From the NCBI GenBank assembly GCA_003566885.1, contig PXBO01000052.1:1-64000 (forward strand): 64,000 bases of DNA, written 5' to 3'. The translations under genes and the position numbers were made by a program. The notes beneath the pieces were generated by a model, which did not search any database, had not been told where the DNA came from, and worked only from the letters and a program-made list of their open reading frames with translations. The number at the start of each line of letters is the position of its first letter. The stretch's first letter is position 1. This document shows, piece after piece, positions 27,724 to 36,600 of this stretch. The DNA is from Opitutia bacterium. GTDB lineage: Bacteria; Verrucomicrobiota; Verrucomicrobiia; Opitutales; T3Sed10-336.

Positions 27724-30291
27724 TCACCCCATCGTTTCGGTTACCGGTCCGGCGGCCAGCAAGCGCAGGGGGATTTCACCCCGGTCGCGGGCCTCCGATA
27801 AATCGACTTCGAAGAGGAGGGACCAGTCGTTCAGGTCCCGGGTGTCAACCAGGATTTGTTGCAAGACCCAGCGGCGGGGTTCTTCCCGGATAAAGGTGTT
27901 TTTGCTGTTGCGCGCCTCGGGGTCGAGGCGGATTCGTTCGTGCTCCTCGAAGTAGGGTGCGAAGAGCCGATCCAGTCGTAGCGGGGTCCAGGGTTCGCCG
28001 TCGATGTCGTCGGGCGACAACAGGCCGCTCACGGCCTCCTCCCAGTGGCCCGCCGCCACCGCGCGGACCCGGTCGAACACCGCGTTGCGCACCAGGGCGC
28101 CGAATTGGCGGCGGTCGCGGGTGATGTCGCGGGGACCGGTGAAGCCGGGGACGGATTGATTCGCGGTCGCCTCTTCGGGGGGACGGTATTCCGGGTCGCG
28201 GAGGCGTTCCCATTCTTCCAGCAGGCTGGAATCGATGCCCCGGATCAACTCGCCCAGATACGTTTCCATTTCCAGGATGGATTCCGTCTTGGCGGTGTCC
28301 GGCACGGTCTGGACGAGGGTCTTGTAGACTCCGGAAAGGTGTCGCAGGAGAATTCCTTCCGACCTTTGCAGGTCGTAGTCTTTGACGTAGTCGGCAAAGG
28401 ACATCCAGCGTTCGAACATTTCACGGGCGATCGACTTGGGCTGGATGTTGGTCTCGCCGACCCAGGGGTGTTTGTCGGCGAAGGCGTTGAAGGATTCGTA
28501 GATAAACTCCCGGCGGGGCTTGGGGTATTCCACGTGGTCGAGTTCCGCCATGCGGCGGTCGTACTCCACGCCTTCGGCTTTTAACTGGGCCACTTTTTCG
28601 GTTTTGGCCCGGGCGAGTTGACGCCGTAGAATCACCTCGGGGTTTTCCACGATCGATTCCACCAGGGTCAGGACATCCAGCGCGTGATCGGGATGGTCCG
28701 GGTCGAGGAGGGGAAGGGTGTCGATCAGGTAAAGGGAGAGGGTTTGGTGGAGGGAGAAGTTCTCCTGCAGATCCACGTTCACCCTGAGGCCTCCCTTGGT
28801 TTGCCCGGGTGCTGGAGGCAGGATCTCCACGATGCCCCGCTCCAGCAGGGAACGAAACAGTTGCCAGGCCGTCCGCAGGTGACGCTGTTTGGCGCCCGGC
28901 GGTTCGTGGCTGTCGCGGATCAATTGTCGCATCGCCCGGCAGCCGTCGCCCGGCCGACCCAGCACCTGGAGCAGGAGGCCGTGATTGATCTCAAAACTCG
29001 AATTCAACGTTTCCGGCGACGATTCCCTCAACCGGCGGAAGGTGTTGGCGTCCCAGGTGATAAAGCCTTTGGGCGGGGTGCGCTTGACCTGCTTTCGTTT
29101 TTTTCCGGAGCCGGCGGTCGCTTTCTCCTCCAGTATCCGGTTTTCAATGACGTGAGCCGGCGCCTGGGCGACCACCCAGCCCCGGTCGTCGAACCCCTTG
29201 CGTCCGGCGCGGCCGCAGACCTGCTGGAAGTCGCGCACGCTCAAGATCCGGTTCTTTTCGCCGTCGTACTTGCTGAGTTGAGTCAACAACACGGTGCGGA
29301 TCGGGACGTTGATCCCGACCCCCAGGGTGTCGGTCCCGCAAATCAGTTTCAACAAACCCTGTTGAGCCAGTTTCTCCACCAGCACCCGGTACTTGGGAAG
29401 GAGACCGGCATGGTGCAGGCCGATCCCCTGTCGCAGAATCCGTTTCATTTCCTGACCGTAGGGACTGCTGAAACGGAAATCATCCAGTTCCCGGGAAATC
29501 ATTTCCCGGTCGTCGCGCGAACAAACGCCCAGACTGGTGAAGCTCTGCGCGTTTTCCGCCGCTTCCCGCTGGGTGAAGTGCACCACGTAAACGGGGGTTT
29601 TTTTGGTGGCGACCAGTTCCTCGATGGTTTGAGTGAGCGGGGTCTCCGCGTAGGAGAACTCAAGCGGCACCGGACGTTCCGAGGAGGTCACCACCGCCGT
29701 TGGGTGACCGTTGAGTGCGGTCAAACGGTCGGCGAACTGGTCGAGGTTGCCCATGGTGGCCGACATCAGGAGAAACCGCGCCTGCGGGAGAGTAAGCAGA
29801 GGAATCTGCCAGGAGACGCCCCGGTCGCGGTCGGAGTAATAATGAAACTCATCCTGAATGACGTCGTGCACCGCCGCCTTATCCCCTTCCGCGCACCCCA
29901 TATTGGCCAGAATTTCGGCCGTACAACACAGGATGGGCGCCCGGCGGTTGACGGTGGCGTCGCCAGTCATCATTCCAACCATCTCGGGTCCGAAGTCGCG
30001 GCACAGCGCCAGGAACTTCTCATTGACCAGCGCCTTGATGGGGCAGGTATAAACCGACCGCCGTCCCAGCGCTGCCGACTTGAAATGCATCGCCAAGGCC
30101 ACCAGGGATTTCCCCGAACCGGTGGGAGTATTGAGGATCACGTTCTGGTCCGCGAAGACCGCCAGAATCGCCTCCTCCTGGGCCGGGTAGAGTTCGATCC
30201 CGGCAGTGTTCACATACCCCAGAAAACGATCGAGCAGCTCATCCGGGCTGAAACGTTCTCCCGGCGACGGCATTGATAAAGCGGAAACCAT
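27724..30291 (-). CDS. DEAD/DEAH-box helicase, Ski2-like (DUF3516-type)
   Basis: [65 protein letters not shown]; start placed at [14 protein letters not shown], codon at 30289-30291. Confidence 0.85.
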   Translation of the reverse strand: MVSALSMPSPGERFSPDELLDRFLGYVNTAGIELYPAQEEAILAVFADQNVILNTPTGSGKSLVALAMHFKSAALGRRSVYTCPIKALVNEKFLALCRDFGPEMVGMMTGDATVNRRAPILCCTAEILANMGCAEGDKAAVHDVIQDEFHYYSDRDRGVSWQIPLLTLPQARFLLMSATMGNLDQFADRLTALNGHPTAVVTSSERPVPLEFSYAETPLTQTIEELVATKKTPVYVVHFTQREAAENAQSFTSLGVCSRDDREMISRELDDFRFSSPYGQEMKRILRQGIGLHHAGLLPKYRVLVEKLAQQGLLKLICGTDTLGVGINVPIRTVLLTQLSKYDGEKNRILSVRDFQQVCGRAGRKGFDDRGWVVAQAPAHVIENRILEEKATAGSGKKRKQVKRTPPKGFITWDANTFRRLRESSPETLNSSFEINHGLLLQVLGRPGDGCRAMRQLIRDSHEPPGAKQRHLRTAWQLFRSLLERGIVEILPPAPGQTKGGLRVNVDLQENFSLHQTLSLYLIDTLPLLDPDHPDHALDVLTLVESIVENPEVILRRQLARAKTEKVAQLKAEGVEYDRRMAELDHVEYPKPRREFIYESFNAFADKHPWVGETNIQPKSIAREMFERWMSFADYVKDYDLQRSEGILLRHLSGVYKTLVQTVPDTAKTESILEMETYLGELIRGIDSSLLEEWERLRDPEYRPPEEATANQSVPGFTGPRDITRDRRQFGALVRNAVFDRVRAVAAGHWEEAVSGLLSPDDIDGEPWTPLRLDRLFAPYFEEHERIRLDPEARNSKNTFIREEPRRWVLQQILVDTRDLNDWSLLFEVDLSEARDRGEIPLRLLAAGPVTETMG

Positions 30292-30589
30292 TACCGAGGG
30301 AATACCGGCTATCCGGGCCAAAAGGCAATGCCCGTCCGCAACCGCTCCACCCCTGCCGGTGAAGACCCTGCTCTTTAAACTAAACGACACTCGCCTTAGC
30401 GACGCCTGCCAAGGCGTCGACCCGGTGGTACCCCATAAACCCGAAGATTCTTTTTTCCCGACCTCTGAAACGCTGGGGCTGCCGCTTTCCGCGCCGGATC
30501 CATCCAAACTCGCTGGGCTATCCAGCGGACCGCTTAGATCCACATCCACTTCTGGTGCGGAATCGAGCTCATCGGCTTGAGTGGTTGCA

Positions 30590-30680
30590 AAAAAAATCCT
30601 GTCTATCGTGTCAATCCTGTCAAAAAAAGAGGTGTAGAATGAAGTAGGATTTGGACAGGATGAACAGGATTTACAGGATG
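30590..30680. repeat. inverted CAGGAT-type periodic repeat
   Basis: AATCCTGTCTATCGTGTCAATCCTGTCAAAAAAA opposite GGATTTGGACAGGATGAACAGGATTTACAGGATGG. Confidence 0.6.
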
Positions 30681-30865
30681 GAAATTGAGGCTTTAACCGA
30701 GGCGCTTTCGGGTAAAGGTCGCTCTTCCCGGGCCCGTGCCATCGTCTTCCGGGTCCGCTTGCAGACGGTCCCTGTGAGGCGGGAGATTGGTGCAGATCGA
30801 AAGGGTCGATTCAACCTGATCGGTTTGCCGGTAGCGTTCGTCAAACCAGTGGGATCGTGTGGAAT

Positions 30866-30960
30866 ATGGCACGTCCGTGTCGGTTGGTACCGCGCGAAGC
30901 GACATCTGCCATATCCTGGAGCGATTTATCACGTGACCGGCCGAATGGTTGGAAGCTGGG
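30866..30960 (+). pseudogene. frameshifted N-terminal remnant of a REP-associated tyrosine transposase (RAYT / Y1_Tnp)
   Basis: Frame 1 from ATG 30866 reads MARPCRLV; a different frame then reads LPYPGAIYHVTGRM; together these match the RAYT-type N-terminus MARPxRxxYPGAxYHVTxR, split by a frameshift. Confidence 0.6.
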
Positions 30961-31046
30961 GGGATAGGGCACGAGACTTTAGTGGCTTGCCGGGATGGGT
31001 CGAGTATCGCTTGACAAAATTCAAAAATTCATCTAATTTGGATGAA

Positions 31047-31295
31047 ATGAAAACCGTATCGGCTAACCGCGCGAAACAGACGCTGGGTCAGGTGCTCGAT
31101 GCGGCGCAACGGGAGCCGGTGATGATTCAACGACACAACCGGCCGGCTGCCGTGGTTTTGTCGCCGCACGAATATGAACGGTTGCGCGGACTCAACGTGA
31201 ACGAGTTCTCCGCGTTTTGCGACCGCATCGGCAGGCGGGCGGCGGAGCGGGGCCTGACCGGGGAGAAGCTGGACGCGATGGTGGCTGAAGAATGA
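31047..31295 (+). CDS. type II toxin-antitoxin system Phd/YefM-family antitoxin
   Basis: MKTVSANRAKQTLGQVLDAAQREPVMIQRHNRPAAVVLSPHEYERL; ATGA overlap with the PIN gene. Confidence 0.85.
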   Translation: MKTVSANRAKQTLGQVLDAAQREPVMIQRHNRPAAVVLSPHEYERLRGLNVNEFSAFCDRIGRRAAERGLTGEKLDAMVAEE

Positions 31296-31711
31296 GTTGG
31301 TCGAGACGTTGGGTCGTCGATACGAACCTGCTCATCAGTCGGCTGCTATTGCCGGACTCCGTTCCGGCCAAAGCCGTCCAATCCGCTATGGAAGCGGGAG
31401 AGTTGTTGGTGTCGGATGCAACGTTGGAGGAGCTCGCCAATGTGGTCTCACGACCCAAATTCGACAAGTATCTCACCTTTGCCGAGCGGCGGGAGTTCTT
31501 TGAGTTACTTGCCCGTGTGGCGGTTCGGGTGGAGATTCTCCGTCCCGTGAAAGCGTGTCGCGATCCCAAAGACGATAAATTCCTGGAAGTCGCCGTCAAC
31601 GGGTCGGCACTTGCGATCGTGACCGGCGACGCCAACCTGCTGGCCTTGCATCCTTTCATGGGGGTTTCGATTCTGGCGCCCGGAAGATTTCTTGAAAGCC
31701 CGCCCGAATAG
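31292..31711 (+). CDS. putative toxin, PIN family (COG1569-like)
   Basis: WVVDTNLLISRLLLPDSVPAKAVQ, SDATLEELANVVSRPKFDKYL, CRDPKDDKFLEVAVNGSALAIVTGDANLLAL. Confidence 0.9.
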   Translation: MSWSRRWVVDTNLLISRLLLPDSVPAKAVQSAMEAGELLVSDATLEELANVVSRPKFDKYLTFAERREFFELLARVAVRVEILRPVKACRDPKDDKFLEVAVNGSALAIVTGDANLLALHPFMGVSILAPGRFLESPPE

Positions 31712-31716
31712 GCGGC

Positions 31717-31882
31717 CGGTATAGGCTAATGAGAATGGCACTCGGATAAGGTGGTTTTCCGTAGCGAATCTTTGGCTCAAGAGTCGAAACGAGAGGCGTC
31801 CGGGGCGCGCCAGGTCGACACCTTTGCAGGCGTCGCTACGAAGAGTGCCCTTAACCGAGTAGCATTCAGGCTAATGATATTA
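31717..31882. repeat. small intergenic element with imperfect terminal inverted repeats (family 2)
   Basis: GAATGGCACTCGGATAAGG at left; CCTTAACCGAGTAGCATTC at right in inverted orientation. Confidence 0.45.
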
Positions 31883-31948
31883 GGACGGATTTAGAATCGC
31901 GCAAAATTCCATCTCAATTCAGATTTACCCGGTAAGCGAACTGTCTTA

Positions 31949-32854
31949 ATGAGCGTGCCTATGAAGACTGAAACAACAAGTGGGGAACGAAGAGGCTTGA
32001 AAGGGCCGGATTTTCTCGTGGTAGGCGCGCAGCGCTCGGGAACCAGTTGGCTTTATCATGTCTTGAGTCGTCATCCGGCCCTTTGGCTTCCGCCGATCAA
32101 GGAGCTGCATTATTTCGACGATCCCTCGCGCAGCCGATATCGGAAACACCTCAAGGTTCGTTGGCGTGAGATCCTCAAGTTCCGGCGTCGTCCGTCGAGT
32201 TGGGACCTCCGTTACTTTCTGGGTAAACCCGATGATGACTGGTACTGCCGATTGTTTTCGGGCGGCCGTCGCCGGGGGTTGGTGACCGGTGAGGTGACCC
32301 CGGCTTATGCGACTCTCGATGTCTCCACGTTGGAAAGAATCAAGGCTTTGAATCCGGCGGTAAAACTGATCTTTGTGATGCGCGATCCGGTATTGCGGGC
32401 GTGGTCGGCGGCGGTAAATCACCATCGCAAGTTTGCTGATGACGACCTGCCAGACGTGGATGCCGCCTTGGAACGTTCCCGCCAGGCGAGTTTTCAGGCG
32501 CGTTCAAATTACCTCGAAACCATACAGCGCCTGGAGTCCGTTTTTTCGTCGGGGCAAATTTTCTACGGTTTTTTCGACGATCTTGCCGATCGCCCGGAAA
32601 CGTTCGTTGAAAGCATACTTGAGTTTCTGACCGTCCCCGCAGGTGAAATCCGCCCGCTGCTTCCGGTGTCTCCTCGCAATTCCGCCGCGGGCGGCCGCCG
32701 CCCGCCCGCGGAGTTCGAGCGGGAATTGGCCGGCCGATTTTTGCCGTGGGTCGAAAAGCTGTGCGAACGTTTCGAAGGCCCTCCCCTTGAATGGCGCGAA
32801 CGCTATAAAAATCTCGTCGAGGCGAGAGAAGGTACGACCCAAAGAAATCGGTAA
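31949..32854 (+). CDS. sulfotransferase domain-containing protein
   Basis: DFLVVGAQRSGTSWLYHVLSRHPALWLPPIKELHYFDD (PAPS 5'-phosphosulfate loop), LIFVMRDPVLRAWSAAVNHHRKF. Confidence 0.9.
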   Translation: MSVPMKTETTSGERRGLKGPDFLVVGAQRSGTSWLYHVLSRHPALWLPPIKELHYFDDPSRSRYRKHLKVRWREILKFRRRPSSWDLRYFLGKPDDDWYCRLFSGGRRRGLVTGEVTPAYATLDVSTLERIKALNPAVKLIFVMRDPVLRAWSAAVNHHRKFADDDLPDVDAALERSRQASFQARSNYLETIQRLESVFSSGQIFYGFFDDLADRPETFVESILEFLTVPAGEIRPLLPVSPRNSAAGGRRPPAEFERELAGRFLPWVEKLCERFEGPPLEWRERYKNLVEAREGTTQRNR

Positions 32855-33243
32855 CGGTTTATCCATGTATCGTATCGGCCGAAGAGGCATCCTTCAATCC
32901 GGACTTCCTAAGCAACCACTTCCGCAAGATCGTCGAGAAAAGCGGCGCCTCGCTGTTTTCTTTTGTACCTTTCGGTAAAGCAATGAGGACTCACGCGACC
33001 CTAATACCCAACGAAGTATTGGATTGGCTTTTATCAGGTGCCCTATCATCTCATTTTTTCCGAACACCGATCAACACCGATTCGTTCATCCGGCCAAACT
33101 TCCCTTCGTGTTCTTGTAGCGCCTTTGTGAGAAAATCAGACCGTATGGGTCGCATACCTTGACCCTCGCTTCATCTGGAGGGCTCGGTTCCACCTGCTCC
33201 GGCGAATCAAGAATGGCGAACGACACCTGCGTCCGGGACCAAC

Positions 33244-33359
33244 GGCAATGGCGGAGCATTGCCCTCCAGAATACAGTCCGTGGCGGGCCATGCTCCCGCA
33301 TGGCCGTCGATCCGGGATCGCGGGCATCCAGCCCGCACCGGCGGCGCGGGAGCGCCGCC
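33244..33359. repeat. tandem array of four perfect hairpins (family 3)
   Basis: GGCAATG-gcggag-CATTGCC (33244-33263), GGCCATG-ctcccg-CATGGCC (33286-33305), GCGGGC-atcca-GCCCGC (33320-33336), GGCGGCGC-ggga-GCGCCGCC (33340-33359); two are followed by CCTCCAG. Confidence 0.75.
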
Positions 33360-33600
33360 CTCCAGGGCGCCGAATCGCAATCTCGATCCGGTTACATCAA
33401 ACGATGAACCGCCTTAACCGAGTGTAATTCGGCTTAGGGCGGGAATTTCCGGGGTTGTCAGGTGGGGATGACATTCTTTTGACATGGAATTGACGGATGG
33501 CTGACAACGGGTGGCGTGGGAGAGGTATGCTGAGTTCGCATTGGACAGTTGCTGAGTTGGCCTGAATAATGGGCGAATAACCCAGGATGGGAGGGATGTG

Positions 33601-36600
33601 ATGAATCAGAATTTTTTGACGGTACTGCTTTGGATCGGGTGGGCTTGTTTTGCCGGTGTTGCGGCTCGGGGTGATACCTGGGAAAAGGTGAATGAGGCGT
33701 TGGCCGCGGGCCTTCCGCGTACGGCGTTGGAACACTTGGAGCCGATTATCGCGTCCGCCCTGGAGGAGGGCGATTATGCGGAAGCGGTCAGGGCGGTGGG
33801 CACGGCGGTGGCGCTGGAGGGACGGGTGCAGGGGCGCAGTCCGGAGGAGCGAATCGTGCGGCTGGAGGCGCGCATGGAGGATCTGCCCGGGGAGATGCAC
33901 CCGTTGCTGAACGCCATCCTGGGGCATTGGTACTGGGATTATTTCCAGCAGAATCGTTGGCGGTTTATGCAGCGCACCCCCACGGCCGAGCCGCCGGGGG
34001 AGGATTTCACCACGTGGGACCTGCCGCGGATTCTGGGCGAAATCGATCGTCGGTTTTCAGCGGCGCTGGAAGACCGCGATCGTCTAAGGTCGATCCCGGT
34101 GGGCGATTTCGATGCCGTGCTGGAAAAGGGGACCGTGCCGGACGACTACCGGCCCACGTTGTATGACTTTCTCGTCCACGAGGCGCTGTCCTTTTACGCC
34201 GCCGGGGAGCAGGGCGTCCTGCAGGCGGAGTATGCCTTTGTCCTGACGGCGGACAGTCCCGTGTTCGACCCGCTCGACGTGTTCCTGGACTGGGAGCCGG
34301 AAACGGCGGACAGCGATTCGCCGACCTACAAAGCGATACGCCTTTACCAGGAATTGCTCGCGTTTCACCTGGACGAGGGCAACCGAGACGCACTTCTCGA
34401 CGCGGACCTCGGGCGTTTTCGTTTCGGGTACAACACGGCAGTTGGTCCGGAGACGGATGCGCGTTATGGCGCTGCGCTCGAGCGATTTGCCGACGAGAAT
34501 GCGGACCACGAAATCTCCGCCCGCGCGTTATTTTACCGAGCCAACTTGTTCCGGATGTTGGACGACCCGGCTGAGGCTCACCGTCTGGCCAGTCGCGGGG
34601 CGCAGGCTTTCCCGGAGAGTGTGGGGGGCGCCTGGTGCGCCAACCTGGTGGCGGAGATCGAGATGAAATCGGCTTCGCTCGTGACGGAGCGGGTCTGGAA
34701 TCGACCCTGGCCGGACATCCGCGTCACTTACCGGAATGTGGACCAGGTCTATTTCCGGGCGGTCCCGTACGACTTCGCAAACCTGATACAGAATCCATTA
34801 CACCACGACAGGGACGCGTTTTTGTCCCGGCTGATTTCAAGGGAACCGGCGAAAGCCTGGCGGGAAGCGCTTCCGCCGACCGAAGATTACCGCGAGCGGA
34901 CGGAACACCTGCCGGCGCCGGAGGATTTGGAGCCTGGTTTTTATATCCTGCTGGCGAGCCACGATCCGGAGTTCGGCACGGGGGACAATCAGATTACCTT
35001 TGTGCCGGTCTGGGTGAGCGACCTGGCGGTGGTCACGCGGCACACGGTGTCGCGGAACCAGGTGGAAGGATTTGTCGTCGAGGCGAGGAACGGCGATCCG
35101 GTGGCCGGCGCCACCGTCCGCGCGGTGTACCTGAGACAGCGTCAGTTGCGCTGGGGCGATCCGGTGGAGACGGACCGGTCGGGGAGGTTTTCGCTGCGGC
35201 CGGAAACCGGCGGGCATTTTTTTGTGGTCGAGCACGGCGGCCAACGGTTGGCTACCGATCAGGAGTATTGGTATTCCCAGCAGCCCTGGGTTCCCGAGGC
35301 GGAAAGCACCGTCTTTTTTACCGACCGCGCGCTTTTTCGTCCGGGCCAGACCATCCAGTACAAGGGCATCAGCCTGCGCCGGGATACCGCCGCCAACGAT
35401 TACCGGACGCTGGACGGACGAAACGTGACGGTGGCATTGATTGATCCCAACGGCCGCGAGGTGGCGCGCCGTTCTCACCGCACCAACGATTACGGCTCGT
35501 TCAGCGGGAGTTTTCCGGCGCCTGATGGCGGCCTGACCGGAGCCCTGGCCCTGAGGGTGGTGGACGGTCCCCGGGGCGAGACGTCGGTGCGGGTGGAGGA
35601 GTATAAGCGTCCGAGGTTTCGGGTGGAACTCGAAGCCCCCGAGGAAGCGCCGCGGCTGGACGATGTGGTGACTCTCGGCGGCCGTGCTTCCGCGTACACG
35701 GGGGCCGCGGTCGGTGATGCCGTGATCCGCTGGCGGGTGGAACGCGAGGTCCGGTTTCCGCCCTGGTGTTGGTGGGGACCGTGGCGCTGGGGGCCGGGAG
35801 GCGGCGAAAGCCAGGCCATTGCGCACGGCGCCGCGCGTACCGGTCCCGACGGACGGTTCGAAGTGACCTTCTCCGCGCGACCGGATCCAAGCGTGCCGGC
35901 GTCCGACGAGCCGACGTTTTGGTTCCGGGTTCATGTCGATATCACCGACGCGGCCGGGGAAACGCGGTCGGCCACGCGCAGCGTGCCCGCGGGGTACACC
36001 GCACTGAAGGCCACCTTGATGGCCGAGGATTGGCAAACGCCGGAGGAGCCGGTTGTTTTGACGGTGACCACTGCGTCGCTGGAGGATGCACCCCAACCGG
36101 CAGCGGGCACGGTTTCGGTGTATGCCTTGCGCCAGCCGGAACGTCCGGCCCGGCGGGAACTCGATCCGGTTCGCCCTTTGCGACGGCCGGCGCCGAACGG
36201 GGAGGGTCCCGCCTATGACGCGGCCAACCCGGACACCTGGGAGAACGCGGAACGGGTGGTGGAAATGGCGTTTCGCACCGGTCCGGCCGGGGCGGAAAAA
36301 CTTGAGTTTAATCTTCCCGCCGGGATTTACCGGGCGTCTCTGGAGACGACGGACCGCTTTGGCAATCCCGTGACCGCCCGCCGGACGATCCTGGTGGCCG
36401 ATCCCGACGCGGAGACTTTCCCGGTGGCGTTGGCCAGCCATTTCGCGGCGCCGCAATGGTCGCTGGAACCGGGCGAAACCTTCCAGGCCCTCTGGGCGAC
36501 CGGTTACGAGTCCGGGCGAGCGTTGGTTGAGGTGGAGCATAATGGGGAACGGTTGCAGCGGTACTGGAGCGACCCGGAGCGGACCCAGACGCTTATCGAG

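Noticed and set aside
28684-30276. 530-aa plus-strand ORF antisense to the Ski2-like helicase
   Set aside because: No domain signature and low-complexity FHLxx-type composition; the minus-strand frame has all helicase motifs.
30292-30549. N-terminal extension of the helicase ORF to 30549
   Set aside because: It covers hairpin-containing DNA (GACGCCT-gcca-AGGCGTC near 30400) with poor protein-like content; [14 protein letters not shown] at 30291 is a better start.
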